Origin: Chimaeribacter coloradensis | Lineage (GTDB): Bacteria > Pseudomonadota > Gammaproteobacteria > Enterobacterales > Enterobacteriaceae | NCBI RefSeq assembly: GCF_002858715.1 | Contig: NZ_PJZH01000002.1 | Span: forward strand, 394,252 to 458,251 | Length of the DNA: 64,000 nt | Direction: 5' to 3' | Shown: positions 27,661-36,020 of the stretch, piece after piece | How the letters are laid out: every line of letters begins with the position of its first letter | How positions within the stretch are numbered: position 1 is the stretch's first letter | Notes under the pieces: generated by a model | Seen by the model: the letters and a program-made list of their open reading frames with translations, nothing else | Database searches by the model: none | Told to the model about the DNA's origin: nothing | Translations under genes and position numbers: made by a program

Positions 27661-28644
27661 ATGAGAGGCATACGGGCAGTGGCGGCCGCGCTGGCGCTCT
27701 GGTCAGCGGCAGCCGCCGCAGAGTTTGAGGTGGTGGCGCTGGGCGTGCGCGGCGGGCTGGAGGAGGGCAACCTCAGCAGTTATCTGATCCGCAACGGTGA
27801 TAATAGCCGCTACCTGGCGCTGGACGCGGGCACGCTGTTGCCGGGCATTGCGCAGGCGCTGGCAAAAGGGAGCTTCCCCCAGGTCACGCCGGAAAAAGCC
27901 GCGCCGCTGACGCCGCAGGGCTATGTGCTGCGGGAGCTGATCGGTGCCTATTTCCTCAGCCACGGCCACCTCGACCACCTCGCCGGGCTGCTGCTGGCCG
28001 CGCCGGACGACAGCCGCAAACCGATCTACACCACCACCGACACCGCCAACACCCTGCGCACCCACTACTTCAACTGGAAAAGCTGGCCCAATTTCAGTGA
28101 CAGCGGCAACGGTACCCGGCTCGGCACCTACCGCATCAACACGCCGCCCCTGGGGCAGCGCGTCACCCTCGGCGACACCGGCCTCAGCGGCGTGATCCTC
28201 CCGCTGAGCCATGACAACAGCGCCTCGTCGATGCTGCTGGTAACGCGCGGCGAGGAGGCGTTCGCCTATTTCGGCGATACCGGCAGCGATGCCAATGAGA
28301 AATCGAAACACCTGCGCGCCGCCTGGCAGTTGCTCGCGCCGCTGGTGCAGGCGCACCGGCTGAAGGGCATCCTGATCGAAACCTCCTACGCCAACGACCA
28401 GCCCACTGACCGGCTCTACGGCCACCTGACCCCGGCGCTGCTGCTCAGCGAGCTGGAGAACCTCGCCGCCCTGAGCGGCGGCGAAGGGGCGCTGCGCGGG
28501 CTGCCGGTACTGATCAGCCACATTAAGCCCTCATTGCAGGCGGGCAGGGACGCCCCGGCAGAGATCAGGCAGCAACTTGAGGCAGGAAACCGCCCCGGTG
28601 TTAACTTCATCTTTATGCAGCAGGGCGATCGCATTACCCTGTGA
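27661..28644 (+). CDS. cpdP: Class II 3',5'-cyclic-nucleotide phosphodiesterase, secreted
   Basis: 327-residue metallo-hydrolase of the PDEase_II family (yeast PDE1, Aliivibrio CpdP). The signature HGHLDHLAG (Zn-binding HxHxDH) lies at about residue 102, with SHDNSASSML, YFGDTGSD and ISHIKPS as further metal ligands. The first 20 residues (RAVAAALALW, SAAAAA) form a signal peptide, so a periplasmic place is predicted, like CpdP of A. fischeri. It would hydrolyse cAMP outside the cytoplasm. The gene symbol is by family analogy. It sits between phr and ybgI, adjacent in E. coli apart from ydgt-type variation, and is accessory to that order. Confidence 0.88.
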   Translation: MRGIRAVAAALALWSAAAAAEFEVVALGVRGGLEEGNLSSYLIRNGDNSRYLALDAGTLLPGIAQALAKGSFPQVTPEKAAPLTPQGYVLRELIGAYFLSHGHLDHLAGLLLAAPDDSRKPIYTTTDTANTLRTHYFNWKSWPNFSDSGNGTRLGTYRINTPPLGQRVTLGDTGLSGVILPLSHDNSASSMLLVTRGEEAFAYFGDTGSDANEKSKHLRAAWQLLAPLVQAHRLKGILIETSYANDQPTDRLYGHLTPALLLSELENLAALSGGEGALRGLPVLISHIKPSLQAGRDAPAEIRQQLEAGNRPGVNFIFMQQGDRITL

Positions 28645-28676
28645 CGCGTTATTTCCCCGATTAAGAGAACCAGACC

Positions 28677-29420
28677 ATGCGCAATACCGAGCTTGAACGC
28701 CTGATTAACCAGAAACTGAGCGTCAACGACTTCAAAGACTACGCCCCCAACGGGCTACAGGTCGAAGGGCGTGAGGCGGTGCAGCGCATCGTTACCGGCG
28801 TCACCGCCAGCCAGGCGCTGCTGGATGCGGCGGTGGAACACCAGGCCGATGCGATAGTGGTGCACCACGGCTACTTCTGGAAAAACGAGCCGGTGGCGGT
28901 GCGCGGCATGAAGCGCAACCGGCTGAAAACCCTGCTGACTAATGACATCAACCTCTACGGTTACCACCTGCCGCTGGACGCCCACCCGCAGCTGGGCAAC
29001 AACGCGCAACTGGCGCTGGCATTTGGCATTGAGGTACAGGGCGAGGTGATGCCGCTGGTGCCGTACGGCGAGCTGGCGACGCCGCTCACCGGCGCGGAAT
29101 TGCGCCTGCGCATTGAGCAGCAGCTCGGCCGCAGCGTGCTGCACAGCGACATCGGCGCACCGGAGACCATCAAACGTGTGGCCTGGTGCAGCGGCGGCGG
29201 CCAGGGCTTTATCCAGCAGGCGGCCGACTTCGGCGTGGATGCCTTTATCAGCGGTGAAGTCTCGGAGCAGACCATCCACATCGCCCGTGAAATGGGCCTG
29301 CACTTCTTCGCCGCCGGCCACCACGCCACCGAACGCGGCGGCGTCCGCGCTCTCGGCGACTGGCTCGCCGCCGAACACGGCCTGGATGTCACCTTTATCG
29401 ATATTGATAATCCGGCATGA
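28677..29420 (+). CDS. ybgI: YbgI, NIF3-like dinuclear metal-binding protein
   Basis: 247 residues, same as E. coli YbgI, a hexameric toroid with a dinuclear metal site. Metal ligands are visible in VVHHGYFWKN (HH), LDAHPQLGNN and AGHHATERGG. Family members were long called GTP cyclohydrolase I type 2, but the activity is not established. ATG 28677 follows AAGAGAAC. Next in the E. coli order is pxpB, here separated by the type VI module on the other strand. Confidence 0.95.
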   Translation: MRNTELERLINQKLSVNDFKDYAPNGLQVEGREAVQRIVTGVTASQALLDAAVEHQADAIVVHHGYFWKNEPVAVRGMKRNRLKTLLTNDINLYGYHLPLDAHPQLGNNAQLALAFGIEVQGEVMPLVPYGELATPLTGAELRLRIEQQLGRSVLHSDIGAPETIKRVAWCSGGGQGFIQQAADFGVDAFISGEVSEQTIHIAREMGLHFFAAGHHATERGGVRALGDWLAAEHGLDVTFIDIDNPA

Positions 29421-29424
29421 TGTG

Positions 29425-29447
29425 AAAAGGGGCGATTGCCCCTTTTT
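29425..29447. terminator. Bidirectional terminator between ybgI and the T6SS module
   Basis: Stem AAAAGGGGC (29425-29433) / GCCCCTTTT (29438-29446), loop GATT. T runs exist on both strands, so it can end ybgI and the minus-strand hcp-tlde1-immunity transcript, whose last stop is 20 bp away. Confidence 0.85.
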
Positions 29448-29465
29448 AATGAGAACGGATGAGGA

Positions 29466-29957
29466 TCATGGCGAGGAGAGAGTGACTGCCTGCTGCTTTG
29501 CCTGTTCCAACACAAGAAGGCATCGCTTGCCCTTTTCACCGGTTGCCAGCAGAGCACGGCGGGCAGCGTGATAATAATTGGTATAAAACGCCTGCTGTTC
29601 TTCAAAAAACGGCATCCCGCAGACGGTTGACGTGCCCATCATCGGTGCATATTTTCCCTCATCAATAATGGCTAACACGGCGTACGCATTACGCGGCAGG
29701 GCGCTTGCTAATGACACCCCTAACCAGGTTGCCCATCCGCCGTCCAGACCGGGTGCCAGCACAGGGGCTAGCCTGATCCAGTCAGGATCGCCCCTCGCGA
29801 TACCGTCAAAAACCGGCTGTGCCTGCTCATCGGTCATTCGCTGTATGACGGTATCGACGCCCCGCGTCTGAATATCTGCCAGTAACGCTGACGGGGTAAT
29901 GGGTGCTGCTGCAGAGAGGGAAGGTATTAGCATCAGCATTGCAGTCAGCCCTTTCAT
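29466..29957 (-). CDS. Probable periplasmic immunity protein to the Tlde1-type toxin
   Basis: 163-residue protein with a signal peptide (about residues 1-18, LPSLSAAA-like end IPSLSAAAP), so exported to the periplasm, where a peptidoglycan toxin would act. Two mature cysteines (C113, C146) may pair. No enzyme motif is visible. Its ATG overlaps the toxin stop codon in an ATGA junction, the tight coupling usual for effector-immunity pairs; Salmonella Tldi1a is likewise a periplasmic partner of Tlde1a. Identity as immunity protein is inferred from position, export and coupling; I cannot confirm homology to Tldi1. Confidence 0.7.
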   Translation of the reverse strand: MKGLTAMLMLIPSLSAAAPITPSALLADIQTRGVDTVIQRMTDEQAQPVFDGIARGDPDWIRLAPVLAPGLDGGWATWLGVSLASALPRNAYAVLAIIDEGKYAPMMGTSTVCGMPFFEEQQAFYTNYYHAARRALLATGEKGKRCLLVLEQAKQQAVTLSSP

Positions 29958-30325
29958 TCAACCACAACAAGCTGACGCTCGCCGCCTCGAATAGAGTTGA
30001 CGAGCCGGTGGCGGATTGTGGCGTTCACCACAATACAGCCCTCTGATGCCCAGCCAAAAGGTGGGTTTCTGCGTTCAGCATGAACATAAAAATGGCTGCG
30101 CCCATACATGGTGTTGGTGGCATCCGGGACAAGCTGAACAGTCATGGGGCCAAACTTCCGGGAAATCTGGCCGAAGTGATAGGTACCGCGCGGTAATGGC
30201 CCTAATCCTCTTACGTGTTGGCGGTCAGGATTATTTTTGTTCGTCATGCGCCCGGCATAACCTGTGCCGATAAATTCGCCATTAAGATATAAATCGCCAC
30301 TTCGTTGATGATATATCCATGTCAT
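29954..30325 (-). CDS. Tlde1-type (DUF2778) L,D-transpeptidase-like T6SS effector
   Basis: 123-residue protein without signal peptide. The C-terminal half has the L,D-transpeptidase-like catalytic pattern: H82 in YVHAERRNPP and the nucleophile C97 in WASEGCIVV, after GPLPRGTYHFG, which is typical of the DUF2778/Tlde1 family. Salmonella Tlde1a is delivered by a type VI system to the target periplasm, where it cuts peptidoglycan tetrapeptides and exchanges D-amino acids. It follows the Hcp gene by 10 bp and overlaps the immunity gene by 4 bp. Family call is strong; toxic activity here is inferred. Confidence 0.85.
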   Translation of the reverse strand: MTWIYHQRSGDLYLNGEFIGTGYAGRMTNKNNPDRQHVRGLGPLPRGTYHFGQISRKFGPMTVQLVPDATNTMYGRSHFYVHAERRNPPFGWASEGCIVVNATIRHRLVNSIRGGERQLVVVE

Positions 30326-30335
30326 AGCATGTTCC

Positions 30336-30827
30336 TTACGCTATTGTACGTTCATTCCAGCTATCTGAGTGAATAATATTGCCGTCTAAATATTTCCAGG
30401 TAATACGTTGATAGCGTAACTCGACATATTCCAGGTGGGGGCGTTTTTCGCCATAAGCCATTTTAATATCGTACATAATAGGGGTAACCCCTAATACGGT
30501 CACTCCTTCCAGAAAGACATTAAAGTATTCTTCTTCCCAACCATTATGGTTAATGCGATACCATTTAAATTCAGCCGAATTAAGCATTTTCCCGCTGCTG
30601 GCTGCCTGGTAAAGCCAGGGGCTGGAAGCGTCAATTTGCTTATCAAAGCAGAACGCACCATGTATCCGCGTGCCGGTGAGTTTGCCGGAATGCTCATCCG
30701 TGGGGATAGAAACATCATGGTTAAGACCGGTAACTTCAATACTCCTTTCTCTGCCCTTTATATTGACGTCGCCTTTGATATCCACGCCGCCATCATCTTT
30801 AAGCCATAAATAGAGAGGTATGGACAT
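30336..30827 (-). CDS. hcp: Hcp-family type VI secretion tube protein, orphan
   Basis: 163-residue Hcp1-family protein. Typical stretches: MSIPLYLWLKDDGG, GRERSIEVTGLNHDVSIPTDEHSGKLTGTR, ASSPWLYQAASSGK and the end YLDGNIIHSDSWNERTIA. Hcp forms hexameric rings of the secreted tube and carries small effectors in its lumen. ATG 30827 lies 8 nt after AAGGAG; ATG 30833 is only 2 nt away from it. No other T6SS structural gene is in the window, so the apparatus must be encoded elsewhere. Base composition is lower in GC than its neighbours, suggesting acquisition. Confidence 0.92.
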   Translation of the reverse strand: MSIPLYLWLKDDGGVDIKGDVNIKGRERSIEVTGLNHDVSIPTDEHSGKLTGTRIHGAFCFDKQIDASSPWLYQAASSGKMLNSAEFKWYRINHNGWEEEYFNVFLEGVTVLGVTPIMYDIKMAYGEKRPHLEYVELRYQRITWKYLDGNIIHSDSWNERTIA

Positions 30828-31078
30828 GATCACTCCTTTTAATCAGACGCATTATTTTATGGCTGATTTTTGGAGGCAACTGTGATCCCGTCCGGAAATA
30901 ACAGGCGCAGCCCTGAGCAGAGTTTTGAGTTCCAAGGGGCGCAGGATGGGCCGCCTTATGCTATTGATACTAGCAGGTGCGGCGTCAGGGCGGGGGCGGC
31001 AGGTTGACAGCGCCCCCCGCTTTACTGCATAACAATGCGTGTTAAATTGATAATTATTCTTTATCTAAGGGGCGGGAA

Positions 31079-31735
31079 GTGCAGCGAGCACGTTGTTATC
31101 TGTTAGGGGAACGCGCAGTCGTTCTCGAGCTGGAGCCGCCGGTGACGTTACAGAGCCAACAGCGGATCTGGGGGCTGGCGGAGCGGTTGCGCGGCCGGGC
31201 GGATGTCCGGGAGGCGGTGCCGGGGATGAATAACCTCACCATTTTCCTGGCGGAACCGCAGGCGGTGGCGCTGGACGCCATCGAGCGGCTGCAACGCTGG
31301 TGGGAAGAGAGCGAGGCGCTGGTACCGGAGGCGCGGGACATCGACATCCCGGTGATCTACGGCGGCACCCACGGCCCTGACCTGGAGGTCGTCGCGCGCC
31401 ATACCGGGCTGACGCCGCAACAGGTGGTGGAGGCCCACGCCTCCGCCCAGTATGTGGTCTACTTCCTCGGCTTCCTGCCGGGCTTCTCCTATTTCGGCGG
31501 TATGCCGGAGCAACTGGCGACCCCACGCCGCGGCGAGCCGCGCCTGCTGGTGCCGGCCGGTTCCGTCGGCATCGCCGGGGCGCAGACCGGCATCTACCCG
31601 CTGGCGTCGCCCGGCGGCTGGCAGCTGATCGGCCAGACGCCGCAGGCGCTGTTTATGCCTGACCAGATGCCGCCGACCCTGCTGCACCCCGGTGACAACG
31701 TGCGCTTTGTGCCGCAACAGGAGGGCGTATGCTGA
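31079..31735 (+). CDS. pxpB: PxpB, 5-oxoprolinase subunit B (YbgJ/KipI family)
   Basis: 218-residue KipI-type protein, one of three subunits of the ATP-dependent prokaryotic 5-oxoprolinase that opens 5-oxoproline to glutamate. Conserved blocks [47 protein letters not shown] and [15 protein letters not shown] are present. GTG 31079 follows GGGGCGGGAA. It overlaps pxpC by 7 bp, so the two are likely coupled. Confidence 0.95.
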   Translation: MQRARCYLLGERAVVLELEPPVTLQSQQRIWGLAERLRGRADVREAVPGMNNLTIFLAEPQAVALDAIERLQRWWEESEALVPEARDIDIPVIYGGTHGPDLEVVARHTGLTPQQVVEAHASAQYVVYFLGFLPGFSYFGGMPEQLATPRRGEPRLLVPAGSVGIAGAQTGIYPLASPGGWQLIGQTPQALFMPDQMPPTLLHPGDNVRFVPQQEGVC

Positions 31736-32658
31736 AAATTATCCGCCCCGGTATGTACGCCGCCGTACAGGACTTAGGCCGCCACGGCTTCCGCGCGCTG
31801 GGCATCAGCCAGACCGGCGCCCTCGACCAGCCGGCGCTGCAACTGGCGAATATGCTGGTAGGCAACGCGCCGGGTGCCGCCGGGATAGAGATTACCCTCG
31901 GCCAGTTCACGGCTGAATTTTTACGCGACGGCTGGATCGCGCTGACCGGTGCCGGGTGTGATGCCGAGCTGGACGGCCAGAAGCTCTGGACCGGCTGGCG
32001 CTACCCGGTGCAGCCGGGGCAGCGGCTGGTGCTCGGGATGCCGAAACGCGGGATGCGCAGCTACCTGGCGCTCTCCGGCGGCATCAACGTGCCGGAGGTG
32101 CTCGGCTCACGCAGCACCGACCTGAAAGCGGGCATTGGCGGCTTCCACGGCCGGCGCTTGCAGGAAGGGGACCTGCTGCCGCTGGGCGAGCCGGTGAACC
32201 TGCCGCAGCGCGCCACCGGCATTAAACAGTTGCTGTTCAATAACCGCATCCGCGCCTTGCCGGGGCCGGAGTACCAGGAGTTCAGCCCCGAGGCGCAGGC
32301 GTCGTTCTGGCGCACGGCGTGGCAGCTCAGCCCGCAGAGTAACCGCATGGGCTACCGGCTGCATGGCCACGCGCTGGAGCGCACTACCGACCGCGAGATG
32401 CTGTCGCACGGCCTGCTGCCGGGGGTGGTGCAGGTGCCGGGCAACGGCCAGCCGATTGTGCTGCTGGCCGACGCGCAAACCACCGGCGGCTACCCGCGCA
32501 TCGCCTGCGTGATTGAGGCAGATCTCTACCACCTGGCGCAAATCCGGCTTGGTGAGCCGATCCACTTTATTAAATGCACACTGGAAGAGGCCCATCAGGC
32601 CAAGGCGGAGCAGGCGCGTTTCCTGCAACAGGTTGAGCGGGGGTTAGATGGGCGTTGA
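31729..32658 (+). CDS. pxpC: PxpC, 5-oxoprolinase subunit C (YbgK/KipA family)
   Basis: 309-residue KipA/biotin-dependent-carboxylase-like subunit of 5-oxoprolinase. It begins [26 protein letters not shown] and has [15 protein letters not shown] ([11 protein letters not shown]) and [16 protein letters not shown] blocks of the family. Works with PxpB as the ATP-dependent part while PxpA handles the ring. Overlaps pxpB by 7 bp and pxpA by 11 bp. Confidence 0.95.
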   Translation: MLKIIRPGMYAAVQDLGRHGFRALGISQTGALDQPALQLANMLVGNAPGAAGIEITLGQFTAEFLRDGWIALTGAGCDAELDGQKLWTGWRYPVQPGQRLVLGMPKRGMRSYLALSGGINVPEVLGSRSTDLKAGIGGFHGRRLQEGDLLPLGEPVNLPQRATGIKQLLFNNRIRALPGPEYQEFSPEAQASFWRTAWQLSPQSNRMGYRLHGHALERTTDREMLSHGLLPGVVQVPGNGQPIVLLADAQTTGGYPRIACVIEADLYHLAQIRLGEPIHFIKCTLEEAHQAKAEQARFLQQVERGLDGR

Positions 32659-33385
32659 TTTAAATGCGGATCTGGGCGAAGGCTGTGCCAACGATCGTGA
32701 ACTGCTGCAACTGGTGAGCTCGGCCAATATCGCCTGCGGCTTCCACGCCGGGGACGCGCAAACTATGGTGCAGTCGGTGCGCTGGGCGCTGGAATTCGGC
32801 GTCGCCATCGGCGCGCACCCCAGCTTCCCGGACCGGGAGAACTTCGGCCGCACGGCGATGCAGCTCCCGCCGGAGACGGTCTACGCCCAGGTGCTTTATC
32901 AGGTCGGGGCGCTGGCGGCGATTGCCCGCGCCGAGGGCGGCACGCTGGTGCATGTGAAGCCCCACGGCATGCTTTACAACCAGGCGGCGAAAGACCCCGC
33001 GCTGGCGGATGCCATTGCCCGCGCGGTGCAGGCGGTGGATGGCTCGCTGCGGCTGGTGGGGCTGGCGGGCAGTGAGCTGATCCGCGCCGGCCAGCGCCTT
33101 GGCCTGCAAACCCGGCAGGAGGTGTTCGCTGACCGCCGCTACCGGGAGGACGGCACCCTGGTGCCGCGCAACGAGCCGGACGCGCTGATCGAGAGCGACG
33201 AGCAGGCGCTGGCGCAAACCTTGCATATGGTGGAGCGGGGGGAGGTGATCAGCCGCCACGGGCAGGCGGTGCCGGTTCAGGCGGACAGCGTCTGTCTGCA
33301 CGGTGACGGTGCCCATGCGCTGGCGTTTGCCCGCCTGCTGCGCCGCAACTTTGAGCAACGGCAGATTGCCGTTCGCGCCGCCTGA
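32648..33385 (+). CDS. pxpA: PxpA, 5-oxoprolinase subunit A (YbgL/LamB family)
   Basis: 245-residue protein of the LamB/YcsF family. [36 protein letters not shown] is the conserved N-terminus, with [25 protein letters not shown] and [10 protein letters not shown] further on. Third subunit of 5-oxoprolinase. Same order pxpBCA as in E. coli; overlaps pxpC by 11 bp. Next gene begins 80 bp downstream. Confidence 0.96.
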   Translation: MGVDLNADLGEGCANDRELLQLVSSANIACGFHAGDAQTMVQSVRWALEFGVAIGAHPSFPDRENFGRTAMQLPPETVYAQVLYQVGALAAIARAEGGTLVHVKPHGMLYNQAAKDPALADAIARAVQAVDGSLRLVGLAGSELIRAGQRLGLQTRQEVFADRRYREDGTLVPRNEPDALIESDEQALAQTLHMVERGEVISRHGQAVPVQADSVCLHGDGAHALAFARLLRRNFEQRQIAVRAA

Positions 33386-33465
33386 CCTTCCCCACGTTTT
33401 CGCCCGTGCGGGCATTTTGTACACCGGGTTCTGCCCGGTGTCTGACCTCTTAGGGAGCTGGAACT

Positions 33466-34194
33466 ATGCAACAGGCTGTGAACTTGTGGCCACTGGTCGG
33501 CATCGCTGCGATCGTGATTGGCTTTTTACTGCGGTTTAACGCGGTGCTGGTGGTGATTGTCGCCGGCATCATTACCGGGCTGGCCGCGCAGATGCCGGTG
33601 GCGGCCATTCTGGAGAAGCTCGGTGCCGGCTTTATGAGCACCCGTACCCTGCCGCTGATCCTGCTGCTGCCGCTGGCGGTGATCGGCCTGCTGGAGCGCC
33701 ACGGGCTGAAAGAGCGGGCGCAGGCGTTTATTGCCACCATCCACAGCGCCACCGCCGGGCGGCTGCTGACGGTCTACCTGCTGGCGCGGGAGCTGACGGC
33801 GGCGCTGGGGCTGACCAGCCTCGGCGGCCACCCGCAGATGGTGCGGCCGATGCTCGCGCCGATGACCGAAGGGGCGGCCACCGCCCGGCATGGTGAACTG
33901 CCGGAAGCGACCCGCCACCGCCTGCGGGCGATGGCCGCGGCCACCGATAACATCGGGCTGTTTTTTGGCGAGGATATTTTTGTCGCGTTCGGGGCCATTA
34001 TCTTTATGCATAACTTTATGCTGGAGTCCGCCGGGGTGCAGACCGAGCCGCTGCATATCGCGCTGTGGGGCATTCCCACGGCGGTGTGTGCCTTCCTGAT
34101 CCACGCGTTCCGCCTGAACCGGCTCGACCGGCAGCTCAAGCGTGAACTCTCAGCGCTCAACAGCACGGCGTTGTCCCGCAAAGGAGGCCGCTGA
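33466..34194 (+). CDS. DUF969 membrane protein, putative permease subunit
   Basis: 242-residue integral membrane protein with about six hydrophobic segments, starting at residue 8 (LWPLVGIAAIVIGFLL). Conserved polar stretches RHGLKERAQ, LGGHPQMVRPML and DNIGLFFGEDIFVAFGAI match the DUF969 family. It overlaps the DUF979 gene by one base (TGATG), and DUF969/DUF979 pairs recur next to pcp or pxp genes. A role as transporter for 5-oxoproline or pyroglutamyl peptides is inference from this context. Confidence 0.85.
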   Translation: MQQAVNLWPLVGIAAIVIGFLLRFNAVLVVIVAGIITGLAAQMPVAAILEKLGAGFMSTRTLPLILLLPLAVIGLLERHGLKERAQAFIATIHSATAGRLLTVYLLARELTAALGLTSLGGHPQMVRPMLAPMTEGAATARHGELPEATRHRLRAMAAATDNIGLFFGEDIFVAFGAIIFMHNFMLESAGVQTEPLHIALWGIPTAVCAFLIHAFRLNRLDRQLKRELSALNSTALSRKGGR

Positions 34195-35204
34195 TGTTCC
34201 AGCAACACTATCTCTATGTTCTGGCCGGGGTGTTACTGCTGATCGTCAGCGTGATGTCCCTGCGTGACCGCGCCAACCCGCGCCGCCTGTTTACCGGCCT
34301 GTTCTGGGGGCTGTATGGGCTGATCTTCCTGCTGGGCGACTGGGCGGGCCACTGGGCCGCTGCCTATGGCGGGGCGGAAGGGACGCGCACCCTGAATATT
34401 GCGGTGGGCGTGCTGGTGGTGCTGATGGCGCTGATCGCCGGGTTCGGCGGCGTGCGCCTCGGCAGTTACCACCAGCGCAGTGAAAAGGCGCGTACCGAGA
34501 GCGCCCTCCGGCTCGGCAACCGGCTGTTCCTGCCGGCGCTGGCGATCCCGGTGGTGACGGTGCTGGGGGTGCTGGCGTTCAACCATATTCCCGGCCTGGC
34601 CTCGACGGTGTTTGGTGCCGGCAGCCCGCCGACGCTCAACACGCTCTTCTCCATGCTGGTCGGCTGCGTGATTGGCCTGCTGATGGCGCTGCAGATGACG
34701 CGGGATTCGGCGCTGCAATCGGTGCAGGAGACGCGCCGCCTGCTCGACTCCATCGGCTGGGCGTTTATCCTGCCGCAGATCCTGGCGACGCTGGGGCTGC
34801 TGTTCACCTCCGCCGGGGTCGGCACCGCCATTTCCCACCTGACGCAGGAATACCTGGCGGTAGACCACCGGCTGGTGGCGGTGGCGGCGTACGCCATCGG
34901 CATGGCGCTGCTGACGATGGTGATGGGCAACGCCTTCGCCGCCTTCCCGATTGTCACCGCCGGGATCGGCATCCCGATTCTGGTGATGCAGCAGGGCGGC
35001 AACCCGGCCGTAATGGCAGCGATCGGGATGTTCTCCGGCTACTGCGGCACGCTGATGACGCCGATGGCCGCCAACTTCAACATCGTGCCCGCCGCACTGC
35101 TGGAGTTGCCGGACCGCAACGCCGTGATCAAAGCGCAAATCCCCACCGGGGTGGCGCTGCTGGTAGTGAACATTTTCCTGCTCTACTTTTTGATGTTTTT
35201 ATAG
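34194..35204 (+). CDS. DUF979 membrane protein, putative permease subunit
   Basis: 336-residue integral membrane protein with about nine hydrophobic segments, partner of the preceding DUF969 gene. Recognisable stretches are FNHIPGLASTVFGAGSPPTLNT, GNAFAAFPIVTAGIGIPILV and GYCGTLMTPMAANFNIVPAALLEL, which together look like a two-component carrier. It ends 44 bp before pcp. Substrate unknown; 5-oxoproline is the natural guess from the cluster. Confidence 0.85.
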   Translation: MFQQHYLYVLAGVLLLIVSVMSLRDRANPRRLFTGLFWGLYGLIFLLGDWAGHWAAAYGGAEGTRTLNIAVGVLVVLMALIAGFGGVRLGSYHQRSEKARTESALRLGNRLFLPALAIPVVTVLGVLAFNHIPGLASTVFGAGSPPTLNTLFSMLVGCVIGLLMALQMTRDSALQSVQETRRLLDSIGWAFILPQILATLGLLFTSAGVGTAISHLTQEYLAVDHRLVAVAAYAIGMALLTMVMGNAFAAFPIVTAGIGIPILVMQQGGNPAVMAAIGMFSGYCGTLMTPMAANFNIVPAALLELPDRNAVIKAQIPTGVALLVVNIFLLYFLMFL

Positions 35205-35248
35205 CCCACTGACTATGCTGAAAGCAGGGCCAGTGGGGAGGAACAACG

Positions 35249-35899
35249 ATGCAGACTGTATTGATAACCGGGTTTGAACCCTTTGACGGTGAGCGCATTA
35301 ACCCCTCCTGGGAGGTGGTGAAGCGGCTGCACGATATGGAGCTGGGCCGCGTGCACATTGTGGCGCGCCAGTTGCCCTGCGTGTTCCACCATGCGCTGGA
35401 AACGCTGGAGGCGGCAATTGCCGAGACGCAGCCCCGGCTGATTCTGGCGGTAGGGCAGGCGGGCGGCCGGGCGGAGATCAGCCTGGAACGGGTGGCGATT
35501 AACGTCGATGATGCGCGCATCCCCGACAACCAGGGGCAGCAGCCGATTGATGAGCCGATTGTGCCGGGCGGCCCGGCGGCCTACTTTTCACTGTTGCCGA
35601 TCAAGGCGATTGTCGAGGGGTTGCGCGATGCGGGCATCCCGGCGGCGGTGTCCCAGACGGCCGGCACCTTTGTCTGTAACCATGTGATGTACGGGCTGCT
35701 GCACCACCTGCAGCAGAAAGGCAACCCGCGTATCCGGGGCGGGTTTATCCATATCCCGTACCTGCCGGAGCAGGCGGCGCGCCACCCCGGCAGCCCCAGC
35801 ATGGCCGCCGACACCGTGCTGACGGCGCTGGAGCTGGCGATCGCCATCGCGCTCAATACCGAGCGGGATCTGCAGGTGGGCGGCGGCGCAACCCACTGA
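35249..35899 (+). CDS. pcp: Pyrrolidone-carboxylate peptidase (pyroglutamyl peptidase I)
   Basis: 216-residue cysteine peptidase of family C15, which removes N-terminal pyroglutamate from peptides. Catalytic residues align as E80 ([11 protein letters not shown]), C143 ([15 protein letters not shown]) and H168 ([12 protein letters not shown]). It begins [21 protein letters not shown], the family signature. ATG 35249 follows GGAGG. Released 5-oxoproline can be opened by PxpABC, encoded upstream on the same strand, so the six genes form a pathway unit. Confidence 0.97.
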   Translation: MQTVLITGFEPFDGERINPSWEVVKRLHDMELGRVHIVARQLPCVFHHALETLEAAIAETQPRLILAVGQAGGRAEISLERVAINVDDARIPDNQGQQPIDEPIVPGGPAAYFSLLPIKAIVEGLRDAGIPAAVSQTAGTFVCNHVMYGLLHHLQQKGNPRIRGGFIHIPYLPEQAARHPGSPSMAADTVLTALELAIAIALNTERDLQVGGGATH

Positions 35900-35932
35900 T
35901 TTCACGCTTTTGGGCTATACTTCAAGGCAAAA

Positions 35933-35956
35933 AGAGGCACGGTTCGCCGTGCCTCT
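35933..35956. terminator. Strong hairpin between pcp and nei
   Basis: Perfect 10-bp stem AGAGGCACGG (35933-35942) / CCGTGCCTCT (35947-35956) with a stable TTCG tetraloop. The T run is on the minus-strand side (complement of AAAA at 35930-35933), not after the plus-strand stem, so plus-strand termination would be weak. Confidence 0.6.
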
Positions 35957-36020
35957 GTGTTGATAGGACGGGCAGGCGTGCGCGCCTGTTCTCTGTTGAG
36001 ATAGCTAAGGAGCAGTACCC

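Noticed and set aside
29420..31078. Prophage or integrative element around the Hcp module
   Set aside because: No integrase, tRNA target or flanking direct repeats visible; only three genes differ from the core order.
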